Positions 43,101 to 53,624 of a stretch of DNA of 64,000 bases are shown in pieces; the stretch's first letter is position 1; the number at the start of each line of letters is the position of its first letter. The notes beneath the pieces were generated by a model that made no database searches, was not told where the DNA came from, and worked only from the letters and a program-made list of their open reading frames with translations. The position numbers were made by a program, and so were the translations under genes. This stretch comes from Poecilobothrus nobilitatus. Taxonomy: Eukaryota > Arthropoda > Insecta > Diptera > Dolichopodidae. Location of the stretch: the NCBI GenBank assembly GCA_947095535.1, contig OX352772.1, positions 101,548,307 through 101,612,306 of the forward strand, written 5' to 3'.

Positions 43101-43802
43101 TCTTAAACATTTTATGAGCCTTCACGGCATACCTAAAAAATTAATTGCAGACTCTGCTACTGAATTCACTTCTATAATATTTAAAGATTTTTGTAAACAA
43201 TACAAAATAGAACTTCATCATACATCCATCCAACAAAGCACTAGCAACTCACCCGTAGAAAGGCTACATTCGACTTTAACTGAAATTTACAGAATTATCC
43301 ATGAAAAATTAAAAAATAGAGACCATGACGAAATCCTTTCAGAAACCCTTATTACATATAACAATGCAATCCACTCTAGTACTCAATATACCCCTTATGA
43401 AATATTTTATGGTAAAACTTATCAATTTGAAAAGCAAAATTATCAAACTATTCACGAATATTTAGAAAAACTTCAAGAATTTCAAACTGAACTTTTCCCT
43501 CAAATCAAAAATCATCTTGAACAAAAAAGTACAAAAAATATAGAAAAAATAAATGAAACCAGAAAAGACCCCCCCGAACTAAAAGAAGGTACCATCATAT
43601 ATAGAACAGAAAATCGTCGTAATAAATTAAAACCAAAATTTTCTAAACATAAAGCAAAAAAAATAATCATGTCACTATAATTACTAACAAAAATAAAAAA
43701 TTTCATAAATCGAAAATTAAAAAGAAATCAAAATTTCAGACTTCTGACAACCTACCCGATAATAGGCCAGAAGATGGAAATACAAGACCTGACGAACAAT
43801 AA
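40136..43802 (+). pseudogene. pol: pol of element 1 (PR-RT-RH-IN), broken and RT site mutated
   Basis: Protease L-I-D-T-G-A-S (about 40245). Reverse transcriptase from about 41040, with [11 protein letters not shown]; the catalytic box reads Y-L-N-D (41491-41502) in place of Y-L-D-D. A frameshift near 41730 is followed by RNase H (L-T-T-D-A-S, 41930). There is an in-frame TAA at 42257-42259 just before N-A-D-A-L-S-R, and a CATA-type microsatellite (42359-42416) that shifts the frame. Integrase 42427-43680 has the H-H-C-C finger, D in I-H-I-D-V-Y, D in I-A-D-S-A-T-E-F and E in S-P-V-E-R-L-H. A last shift near 43650 precedes a short C-terminal tail ending 43802, which overlaps env. Confidence 0.9.
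42359..42416. repeat. CATA/CATACTA microsatellite in pol
   Basis: Irregular CATACATACTACATAC-type repeats between the RNase H and integrase parts; the expansion disrupts the frame. Confidence 0.85.
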
Positions 43803-45351
43803 CGGTATTTTATTAATGAATCTTGGAACAACTAAAATAATCCATGGATATACAAACTTCCTTCATGTAGTTAGACTAAATTCATATGAACAAAGTATAG
43901 AACAAATTCAAAACTCATTAAATTCTTTTCCAAAAACAACAGCAATTGAACGTTCTTTAAACATAACGAATCTTAAATTCGACGAATTAAAATTGAAATA
44001 TAATTTACTAATACCTAGTTTTAGAATAAAACGTGGACTGATCAATGGGCTTGGCACATTAATAAAAAAAATAACAGGCAATTTAGACGACGACGACGCT
44101 ATTAAACTAAATAAACAAATAGATGAACTAATAATTAATGACAAAAATATTAAAGATGAAATTAACCAGCAAGCTATTTTAAATAATCAAATGATAGAAC
44201 GATTTGAGAATGTAACCGATCATATAAATAAACAACAAGAAGTAATTTTCCAAAATTTGAAATATCATCAAGATTCAATAGACAATAGCATCAGACAATC
44301 TGAAAATAATTTTATAAGTTTCCAATATCTAAATGAAATAAATTATCATATAGACTTCCTTAACAATCACTTAAATAACATAGCTGAAACTGTAGTTTTA
44401 GCCAAATTAAATCTAATTTCTAAACAAATTTTAAATCCATCAGAACTTTCGGAGATATTCGAAACTTTTAAAAATCAAAATTTTAATATTAAATCTATAG
44501 AACATATATATGAATTACTTAAATTACAAGCGTACTATAATAATACAAATATTATTTTTAATGTTCAAATTCCTAATATTTCTAAATTATCCTACTCCTT
44601 ATTTCATATCATAACCTTACCTATTAATAATACTAAATCCATAATATTAAAACAACCATATATTCTAATGAGTAATAATAGTACGTTTTATATAAATGAA
44701 AAGTGTTCAAAAATAGAAAGCACTTACCTTTGCTCTGAACCAGTTCATCAAGAACCTAATCTATGCATTGAAAATTTAATAAAAAATAAACCTGCTAAAT
44801 GTGAATTACAAGAATTAGAGAAATCAGTAGAAATTTACACACCCGAACCTGGCTACATCATCTTAATAAATGTTCCTGAAACAAAAATACAAACAAGCTG
44901 TAATCCAAATATCAACAATTTAAAGGGAAATATACTTATTCACTATGATAATTGCCAAATTCAAATTAACGATATTATTTACTCTTCATTAGAAAATTAT
45001 CATTGGGATGAAATGAATATCCATCCTACAACTTTCAACGGAGTAAATATCACTTTCACTCATAATAGCACAAAATTAACAACACTCAAAAACTATCAAT
45101 TTATCAAAAGGAAAATTACAGATACTCGACAAACTTACACATATCAGGACAACTTTCAAATTATAATAATTGCAATATTAATCATATTTTTTATACTTAT
45201 AGCATTCCAAATATATAATTACAAAATTTTCGCTAAAAGGAGAGCCTATCATACAGCAACAGCTTCAGTCATTCCTATTGCTACTACTTCAGTTGTTCCA
45301 ACCATAACAAACCCAGATGTTCCACCCAAACAAAAATTTATTTGGCCGTAA
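43774..45351 (+). CDS. env: Envelope protein (errantivirus env), intact frame
   Basis: 525 aa from the first ATG. The envelope would mediate entry in infectious errantiviruses. Visible: the conserved N-terminal I-L-L-M-N-L-G-T-T-K segment; a furin-type R-I-K-R site (44023-44034, residues 84-87) followed by G-L-I-N-G-L-G as fusion-peptide start; a long coiled-coil-like region (about 105-190); Cys-rich ectodomain (about 300-345); and a transmembrane helix (about 460-482) followed by a basic K-R-R and short tail. The first ATG gives no signal peptide; a spliced leader (38593-38624 to 43740) would supply one. It ends 20 bp before the 3' LTR. It is the only intact gene of element 1. Confidence 0.9.
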   Translation: MEIQDLTNNNGILLMNLGTTKIIHGYTNFLHVVRLNSYEQSIEQIQNSLNSFPKTTAIERSLNITNLKFDELKLKYNLLIPSFRIKRGLINGLGTLIKKITGNLDDDDAIKLNKQIDELIINDKNIKDEINQQAILNNQMIERFENVTDHINKQQEVIFQNLKYHQDSIDNSIRQSENNFISFQYLNEINYHIDFLNNHLNNIAETVVLAKLNLISKQILNPSELSEIFETFKNQNFNIKSIEHIYELLKLQAYYNNTNIIFNVQIPNISKLSYSLFHIITLPINNTKSIILKQPYILMSNNSTFYINEKCSKIESTYLCSEPVHQEPNLCIENLIKNKPAKCELQELEKSVEIYTPEPGYIILINVPETKIQTSCNPNINNLKGNILIHYDNCQIQINDIIYSSLENYHWDEMNIHPTTFNGVNITFTHNSTKLTTLKNYQFIKRKITDTRQTYTYQDNFQIIIIAILIIFFILIAFQIYNYKIFAKRRAYHTATASVIPIATTSVVPTITNPDVPPKQKFIWP

Positions 45352-45360
45352 CATCCATCT

Positions 45361-45371
45361 AAGAGGGGAGA
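45361..45371 (+). promoter_or_regulatory. Polypurine tract of element 1
   Basis: AAGAGGGGAGA directly before the 3' LTR start AGTTATG. Confidence 0.85.
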
Positions 45372-45794
45372 AGTTATGTGACCAGCACACAACCACAACC
45401 ACATCAACATTATATTTTTTTATATAAACTTTGTATCAATAAATATTAAAATCAATAAACCTAAATGAACTTTGTAAATTTCGAAATATTAAAATATTTG
45501 TTAAATTAAATTTAAACTTAAAAATGCAAATCTTGCATTTATATTAGTATGTTCTTATTATTAATTAATTAACGTTCAAATTGCGAATTAAGCATTTCTT
45601 TTATAACTGTTTTTATAATGTAATTGATTTTTATTAATATGTTGAAATAGATTAAATTGTAAACCTTGCATATTTTATAATATATAAATACCTGTAGAAT
45701 TAAAGAAAGAAATCAATCAAGTTTTGGCAATAAATTGTTCATTATTAAATAGAAATTGTTTTTTTTCCAACTTTTTTAAAAGGAAAACATATTT
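45372..45794 (+). repeat. 3' LTR of element 1
   Basis: Same start and end as the 5' LTR; the few visible differences are base changes near 45402, 45727 and 45752 and small changes in the T run near 45765. Confidence 0.93.
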
Positions 45795-46324
45795 CTCGCT
45801 TGGAATATAAGTACGGAATTTGACAAAGGATTCTATTATACATTATCAAAATATTGTAGATTAGATTTTAACATTAGTTGACGTACGCATGATGCATGCA
45901 TGTTAATTTTTATGCATTATAGTTAAACCCAAAATATATCTATATATTACAATAAATAGTTGCACTTACCACGTGACCATAAAATTTTCTTACTAACCAA
46001 ACACATACATATAAATAAATTTACTAAAATTTATTCAAATTGTGGATAGAAGTTTTCTCTTGCGCAAGAAAGACAAAAAATAAAATACATACTGTTATTT
46101 TTAGAAGAATTTGATGTTTTATTCAATTAGTTATGGCATCTTTTTAAAAAACTTCTGTGCATATAAAAAAAACAATTAAAATTTGTTTAACTGGAATTTA
46201 TTACTACAAATGCAGCACACTATGTCTATTCTCAAATTCTTTTACAGATTTGTTAACGTTTTTTACAATAAAATATAGCTTATTCTATATATAATTGAAA
46301 TCATTTTTTAAATTGTAAAATAAT

Positions 46325-47102
46325 TTATATTCTACATTTTTTCAGTTTCAGTTCAAACGGATTAACTAAATAAGCTTTATTATATTCTTTAAAACCTGTG
46401 AACTGCAAATAAATATTTTGATCAACAATTAACTTATGATATGCTTTATACTTTTTCAACAAATAACCGCCAAAGTAATAAAATGCATTTGCTTCTCCAA
46501 AATTCCATAGCTTTGCCTTTGTAGGCACAATTTATATGAAATATATATGAATTTTGTAATGCTTCTTTAGGTAATAGATCTATATTATACAAATCAGGAA
46601 TTTTAACATTTTCTGTTGGCTCACAGTTTGTGGCTTCTGTTATTTTTCGATATATTTGGCAGACAAAGAATTTTTAAATAAGCACATAACCTGATAAGGG
46701 GCCAATAGTTTTGTATTTCTACCACGTTTACGTAAATTGACTGATTTCATATCATCCAGCCTATCCAGCAGCCAACCTTTTACAACTTGTAATTTCGAGG
46801 TTACAATTAAGTAATTTTTTTCTGCCTCAAATTGTGTATTTGATACAAGATTTCTCATTTCTTTTAAAAAATTAATTTGATTTTCGTTCGCAAAAAATGA
46901 TCTTTTAAATTTTTTATTTCATTAAATTTTGAGGAATTGAAAATATCAAATAATTAATCGAATTTTTGAGCAACTTTCTCCGTATTAATTGTAATAGAAC
47001 TTGTAAATTTTGCTTCAATTTTCTGCCAAATTTTGAAAACATATTATATATTAGAAAAGTTTTTTCTACATACGCAAAACACGCTTGAAATTTTGCTCGC
47101 AA
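46325..47102 (-). pseudogene. Transposase remnant (possibly P-like), copy 1
   Basis: Three short open parts on minus (46914-47102, 46640-46858, 46325-46528) in series. The last has N-A-F-Y-Y-F-G-G-Y-L-L-K-K, comparable to the N-A-x-K-Y-F-S-G-Y-I-A-x-K block at 2559-2670. The middle one has W-L-L-D-R-L-D-D-M-K. No active-site region or termini seen; the superfamily is uncertain. Sequence from 45799 to 46324 and 47103 to 48040 is AT-rich with no gene that I can support. Confidence 0.4.
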
Positions 47103-48039
47103 TCAGATCAGCTTTATCCAGATTTTTCAATTACATAGTTTTTCGAAAAATATGTTGTGATTTTGTATTTATATTATATGACGAATTGAGAAAAATTTAG
47201 AATTTTTTACCTTTCATCATTTTTTATTGATATATGAAAATGATTGCCATAGTGGTATGACTTTAAAAACCGCAAATCATAATTTTTAACCATTTGTTAT
47301 TCTACAATAATAATTAATATACCAAAATAAAAAATGTAGGATACTTAACTTAAATTTATTTTTATTTTTATAGGTTTATTATAAATACATTTAAACATTT
47401 TCGGCAAATAATATACGAATATGGAAGTATGTTTATATCAATTAAATTTTAAATATTTCACAATATAACAACACTTATAAGTTATAATATTTTTCGTATA
47501 ACAACAATTGATAATACTTTTCGCACACTTTATACTCATTTGATAAATTTTTACACTTGGCAGATAAAAATCTATTATAAAAAACTGATTTCAATACCAC
47601 ATATTCCTATTCGATTACATTGATAACTAATACATAAATAATTTCAATAGGTAGCTATGTTCAAAATCATTGTAAAAATACAAATACAGCAATGTTTTCT
47701 ATCTTATAGTTTTTTTTATACAATATTGGAAATGAAAAAAAGGGAAGTACGTTCTACCTGTTTTTACAAATTAAAAGTTGTGTTGTAAGAAAATGCATTA
47801 GGTTTAGTAAAAAGAGAGTATTAAAGCTTGTTTTCATGAGAAACTTCGTAGATATTACCGCAATTTTAGAAAGAGAAAAAACTATAGTGTATTACCAATG
47901 GGAAAGAGGGAGAAAAAAATATGTATATACTCAGAAATATCGTTGAAAAAAGCAGATAAAATACTTCTCTAAAGAATTTATAGAGGATATTCAGCTAATT
48001 TATGGACGATATTCAGCAAAATAAAAATATCGTTGTACG

Positions 48040-48466
48040 TTGTGTAGAGTGTAAGATACACGCTTCAACAACGTTTAGAAATTGTTAAATTCTCATTTGA
48101 TGAACATTTTTATCGAAAAATTTTATTCAGTGTTGAAGCTCATTTTTGGTTAAATAGTTATGTAAACAAACCGGATTACAGAATTTGGAGTGATGAAAAT
48201 CCACACGAAACTGTTCAGACACCATTACATCCAGATAAAGTCACTGTGTGGTGTGCAATTCATCCTGGTGGAGTGATTGGTCCATATTTCTTTGAAGAAT
48301 ATGGTCGAAGAGTAACAGTCAATGGAGAACGATACAGAACAATGTTAAATGATTTTTTTTCCAAGCTGTTGTTGAGAATAATCAGGAAGATATGTGATTT
48401 TCATAAAACGGTGTCACCTGCCACACAGTCACCTTAATAATCGATTTATTGAAAACAAAATTTGTG
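48040..48466 (+). pseudogene. Tc1/mariner-type transposase fragment, cut at duplication junction
   Basis: Codes for S-V-E-A-H-F-W-L...Y-V-N-K...W-S-D-E-N-P-H, then V-T-V-W-C-A-I-H-P-G-G-V-I-G-P-Y-F-F-E. This is the segment between the first and second catalytic Asp in IS630/Tc1/mariner transposases common in insects. First Asp position is not intact (E-A-H-F preceded by V), a stop lies at 48435, and the expected Q-D-G-A motif reads stop-N-G-V. The 3' part is missing because the unit ends at 48466. Confidence 0.7.
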
Positions 48467-49792
48467 CCATTTGTGCAAAAATAAGTGAAAACAAATTTAT
48501 TTGAAGGACACTAAGAGGTATTTCTCTTAGATCCAAAAATAAAATAGGGAGAGGTAAAAGGAGATATTAAAAAGAAATTTTATGAAACAAAATTAAACTA
48601 TTACAAATTCCTTAGATAACTTGAAAATAAAAATGATGTATTAAATAATTACTTGCTTGTTTTAGAAAAATATTAAAAATTTGATTTATTTTCTTTTTTA
48701 ATTTTTAATTTTAATTTTCTTTCTTTATACTTTAATAGGATTGAATTGTCAACTCTATAATTTCAATTTTTTAATTCGAATCCTTAATTTCTTCTTTAAT
48801 ATTTTATTTTCTTTCTGTATCTTAACTGTTTGTAATGGGCAGTATAATCCTCGGTATCAGATACTATTTTGGACATTACAAAAATTTTATATCTTAATTC
48901 TTTTTTTTATGTAAAAATATTTGAAAATTTGTTTTAAAGATACAATGTTTTAATAAGCAAAAATTTATTCTAAAAAAATTTTAATTATAATCAAAAAATT
49001 CTATTATGTGACTAAAATTTAGAAATTAATAAATATTGCTAGATACTACTAAAACTACTCATTGCATGTTAATAAATGATTCATAAAATTGAAATAATTT
49101 TTTTTTTTTTTTTGTTTTTATACAATCTACAATACTATAAAATAATGCTATTACTATGGATCCAATGTACTTTTTTTATTTTTCCGCGGTACACAATTTT
49201 TAATATCTTTTTTTTTATAAAAATTTTTTTAGATTCTCCTTTTCGCCCTACAGATGTGAGTACTTATTGACGGGTTCACTATGAAATATTTTTAATAATT
49301 GATAATTTTATTCTCTTTTTTTGCCTTTCTTTTATTATTATTTTTTTTTTTTTTTTATAAAATTTTTCTAGATTCCCTTTTTCGCCATACAGATGTGGGT
49401 ACTTATTGAGGGCTTCACTATAAGATTTTCTTACGTTTAATTTTTCAATGCAGTATATATGTTTTATTATAATTTTTTTTTATATTTCTTTTGGCCTTTT
49501 ATTTGATTATATTAACGGACGGTAGAATGTCTTACTTTCCGTAAATTATTGTATATTATACAGTACCTTTGTATTGGGTCTGAGTTCCGAAATTTTTTTG
49601 TATTTTATTCTAATAATTGTTGTAATAATCGAAAAAAATTTACTTAGGATTGACAATCTGAATACGTTATTTTTATTTTTTTTTTTATTTTATATGAATT
49701 TTAAATATAATTTATTCAATTACAATTTTATTTTTACAATCACATTTTACGATAGTTCTAAGTACTAGTATATAACTATATATTAATTTTTT

Positions 49793-50935
49793 TACGGCCG
49801 TAGCATAAGCTGTGTGGCCTTATAATTTTTAAAATTTTGTTTGACTTTTTATTTTTTTTATCCTTTTTTTTTAATTCTTTTTATTAACAATTCTATTATT
49901 TTTAGTTAATATTAATTTCTTCATTACAAATATATAGGATTATATAGAACAATATATTCTCAATACACATACTTAATGCATTTTTACATTTTCATATATC
50001 AAATAATAGAATGAAATAAAATAATTTCAAATTTTTTTTTTTTTAAATTTATAATAGCTCTATATCTAAACAATTCAAAAAATTTTATAATAATAATAAA
50101 TAGTTTAATTCATAAGATTTATTTTAATTTTCATAATTTTTTTTTTTTGTTTTTTACAATTTTAATTACATTACATTAATATCCATTATTATTTTCTCTA
50201 TTCCTATTTCATTCCTGTTTTGTTCCTAAAACCATAAGGTTTTATTTAAATGTTTATGGTATTAAACTTTCGCTCTGAGGTATTTACAAAGGTATATAGT
50301 TTTTTATTCAATGATTTGTTGATAGATATATTTTAATTTGCTATCAATATTTTTTAATTCATCGGAAGTTCATTAAATTTTTTTAGGCAGTTAAACAAGC
50401 AATTGTTTTTTTGGTTTGTACTTCTGAATACATTCAAATAAAAATTGGATTTATTTCTCGTGTTGTGAGAATGTATATCTATTGCTCTGTTTAAGATAAA
50501 ATTGTGTTTTATCTTATTATTTATGATTTTAAATGCCAGCGTGAACAATTCCGCTCTTGTATTTTACTGAGGCTTTCATATTTATCATTGGACAGCAAAT
50601 TACTGGGAATTAATATTGGGAAATTGCAAATTATTTTAATTGCTTTCTTATTTAGGATTTCTTGCTCGTTAAGCATCAACATAGGCGCGTTGCTCCAGAT
50701 AAGGTTTAAGTACGTAAAGTGCGATAAGATATACGATGAATAGATCATGTACAGTGCCTTTCCAGAGAAATAGTTTTTAAGCCTTTTTAGGATAAATATA
50801 TATGGGATTATTTTCCTAGTTTCGTGGGTAACATGTTCAGACCACTTCATTTTGCTATCAATTACTAAGCCGAGGTAATTGAAAGTTTTAACTATTTCAA
50901 TGATATTATCTTTATATTCAAAGGAAACATTATTA
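49793..50935 (-). pseudogene. LINE 3'-part remnant, copy 2
   Basis: Duplicate of 36476-37620, with the same two open parts (50521-50850 and 50354-50548) and a few base changes. Confidence 0.65.
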
Positions 50936-51218
50936 TGTTAACATTATTGTTACATATTTACTTTATGGTTTAATGATTTGAATTGTTAGCTATTCTTTCA
51001 AATTTTTTATGCATGTTGTTTTTAAATACTTTTTAAAAATAGTTGAACAGTGATATATGTTGATGTGTATATTAAAAAAATACATATGTATGTGCTTGGA
51101 TTTTTTAGATTAGATTGATATTGCTCGCTTGGAATATAAGTACGGAATTTGACAGAGGATTCTGTTATACATTATCAAAATATTGTAGCTTAGGTTTTAA
51201 CATTAGTTGACGTACGCA

Positions 51219-51982
51219 AGTTACGTATTCGTCTGATAATCCACCTGTTGAAAATACAACAACGTCAGCAATACCTTGCTATTATCCAAATAAATTCCAT
51301 TCCCACAAAAATAACAGACGCTAAATTTGCATTTCCTGTTATTGCCAAATAATAGAATTTATCATTTGCAATAACTTAAAATATATATATCAGATTTCAA
51401 TCTAATTACATTTAAATTATTAACCAATAATTTAAATATAAAGTTAATATCATATTTTGTCTGGAATAATAAAATTACTTCTTATTAAATTGATTATGAA
51501 ATAATTTAAAATACAGTTTCCCACAATAAATAGTATTGCTCGAATTACACCAAAAAGTTAAATTTGTTTTTGTAATTAAATTATTATAAAATTATTAAAT
51601 GATCATATTACAAAAGTAATATTCAAAATAAGTTGTATAATCAAAATAATGCGTTTGTATAATAATTTTAATAATAAGTTTCTCACGTCCAAAATAGCTG
51701 AACTAACATAATTTATAATATAAATAGGACGATAATTAGAATAAGAAACGAGTTGTTAAATTGTAAATTGTTAATCAAGACATGAGTTGTTAAATTGTAA
51801 TTCGTTAATCAAGACCTGACATGGCCAAGTATAATAAAACATACTAAATTGTTTGTGTTAATAAAATATTGTATTTGTCTCGTAAATTTCAATATAAAAA
51901 TAAAGTTCGTAAGAAATAATAAATAAAGTTAAAAAACGGTAGTTTTATTTTTTTAAGAATATCGTAGTAGAACTATAAAACT
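51219..51982 (+). repeat. 5' LTR of element 2
   Basis: Starts AGTTACGTATTCGTC, ends CTATAAAACT with its last T shared with the PBS. Its first 106 bp equal the coding sequence of the env C terminus, because the env stop lies within the 3' LTR. Confidence 0.93.
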
Positions 51983-51999
51983 GGCGCAGTCGGTAGGAT
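51982..51999 (+). promoter_or_regulatory. Primer binding site, tRNA-Ser
   Basis: TGGCGCAGTCGGTAGGAT, the same 18 bases as in element 1. Confidence 0.9.
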
Positions 52000-52382
52000 A
52001 ACTCAAATTAAGAACTTTTTAAATATTTTTCGTGAAACAAGACTTTCTCTTCGCATTCCTTAAGTGACTCTGCTTAAGGCACGAAAAATATACAAAGAGT
52101 TATCTAGTGATACGAATCGCATAATAAAATCGGTCAATAACAAAATAAAATTATAAAAATTTTTTGTTAACTCCGGTAATAAACAAAATAAACAAAAATA
52201 AATTCAATAACTATAAACATTAACTACAAGTGGAAACATAGAGAAAAATTAGCTCGCAGACACAAGCTTTAGTTAAAATAAAATAATAAATGTGTTTTTC
52301 ATAAACGGCAACATAGAATTTTACAAGTTAATTCGTAGAAACAAGTTAAGAAAAACCACAAAAACTCAAAGGATCCAGCCTT

Positions 52383-53624
52383 ATGAACACATTCGACAAA
52401 AATAGAGATTTACAAGAACAAGACAATATGGAACAACAATATCAAGACCAACTAGTAACACAACAACGTCAACTAGAACAACAACAACAACAAATACAAG
52501 AGCTCTTGGAGACAATTAGAAATCTTCAGGCAGCACAAAACAGAACTCCAGTCGCAGTTCCAGCCCCAGTACAAATAAATCAAACTTCAATGGAGGCAAT
52601 ACACCGTAACATAAAATTCATGTCTACATTCACCGGTAAAGGAGATGTCAGCATTAACTCTTTCATCAGCAGTATAGAGTATCAACTATCAACAGTAAAC
52701 AGCATCGAACATAGACAGGCCATAACTAGGGCAATATTTTTCGAAAAAATCCAAGGAGAAGCTAAAAATTGCATAATAAACCTTCCGGATCCATCAAAAT
52801 GGGAAGAAATCAAAACAATCCTGAAACTAAGATACAAACCAGAAGTGGAACCCTGTGAAATCTACAAAATGGTATCAAACTTAAAAGCAAATTCGGTAAG
52901 TGAATTATCTATTATTGTACAAAACATTAAATATAAGTCTGACGAAATACAAGTGTATTACAAAGATCAAGATTATATAGATTTAAGTAACGTTGATAGT
53001 TTGTTAATAAATACTATAAAAGAAATGACACAAGGAATTTTGTTAGAAAAAATTTATAATGAAAAAGAGTTAGGAACTATTATTGCTATAATGAGGCATC
53101 GTAGGTACGAAGACTCATGTATTAGAAAAGAATACAATAAAATGAGTCATAACCAAAAAGGTTTTAATCAAAGTAAAAATTTTCGATATAACTCTACGGC
53201 CTATAATAATGAACTTTCTAAGAAGTTTTCAAATAATAATAACAAAGCAAGTAGTTATTTAGATAATAACAGAATAGGGCAAAATAGATATTCAAGTAAT
53301 AATAATAACAATAACTCTGGGCAATTCCGCCGTTGTCACCAATGGTCAGGAAACTTTAGGAACAATCCAGGCAAAAATCGCCAACAACAGGATTACCCTA
53401 GACAAGGATCGGGTGAGCCGATGGAAATCGAGAACATCCAACAAAGGTCGGGCAATCGTAGGAAAAATCCGGGCCAAGATCGTCAGCAACAGGATTATCC
53501 TGAAGAAGAACCGACTAATGCCGAAGAGGACCAAAATATACAAGTTAGGAAAAATAATTTATATATAAATAAAACTAATGACCATAAAACTTCCGATAGC
53601 CATCTAGATTTTTTTACAAACTAG
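52383..53624 (+). CDS. gag: Gag of element 2, intact
   Basis: 413 aa. The Gln-rich N terminus (residues about 12-50) is likely a coiled coil. The capsid region has F-M-S-T-F-T-G-K-G-D...F-I-S-S-I-E-Y and L-R-Y-K-P. The Asn-rich C-terminal third holds two copies of an R-Q-Q-Q-D-Y-P module and no CCHC finger. Ends with TAG in a stretch that overlaps pol (-1). Confidence 0.9.
   Translation: MNTFDKNRDLQEQDNMEQQYQDQLVTQQRQLEQQQQQIQELLETIRNLQAAQNRTPVAVPAPVQINQTSMEAIHRNIKFMSTFTGKGDVSINSFISSIEYQLSTVNSIEHRQAITRAIFFEKIQGEAKNCIINLPDPSKWEEIKTILKLRYKPEVEPCEIYKMVSNLKANSVSELSIIVQNIKYKSDEIQVYYKDQDYIDLSNVDSLLINTIKEMTQGILLEKIYNEKELGTIIAIMRHRRYEDSCIRKEYNKMSHNQKGFNQSKNFRYNSTAYNNELSKKFSNNNNKASSYLDNNRIGQNRYSSNNNNNNSGQFRRCHQWSGNFRNNPGKNRQQQDYPRQGSGEPMEIENIQQRSGNRRKNPGQDRQQQDYPEEEPTNAEEDQNIQVRKNNLYINKTNDHKTSDSHLDFFTN
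53609..53615 (+). promoter_or_regulatory. Candidate -1 frameshift site of element 2
   Basis: T TTT TTT in the gag frame, three codons before the gag stop; after a -1 shift the frame runs directly into the protease. Matches the general X XXY YYZ rule. Confidence 0.5.

Larger units (their letters stand above)
37814..45794 (+). mobile_element. Errantivirus-like LTR element 1 (gypsy group), 7,981 bp
   Basis: LTRs of 424 and 423 bp, a 4-bp target duplication CTCG (37810-37813 and 45795-45798), tRNA-Ser PBS and a purine PPT. gag, pol and env are in the usual order. The empty site is seen in duplication copy 2 (51124-51127). env is intact; gag and pol carry several breaks despite LTRs that differ at fewer than ten positions. 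Confidence 0.95.
35091..48466. repeat. Tandem duplication 2, copy 1 (with LTR element 1 inside)
   Basis: Without the LTR element the unit is about 5.4 kb. It is repeated at 48465-60891 with scattered base changes and small indels (roughly 1-2% by eye). The junction shares about 2 bp (TG). The unit holds a LINE remnant, a P-like transposase remnant and a truncated mariner; stretches between them are AT-rich without genes. A 57-bp block (CATACAGATGTGRGTACTTA core) is repeated at about 35925 and 36055. Confidence 0.9.
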
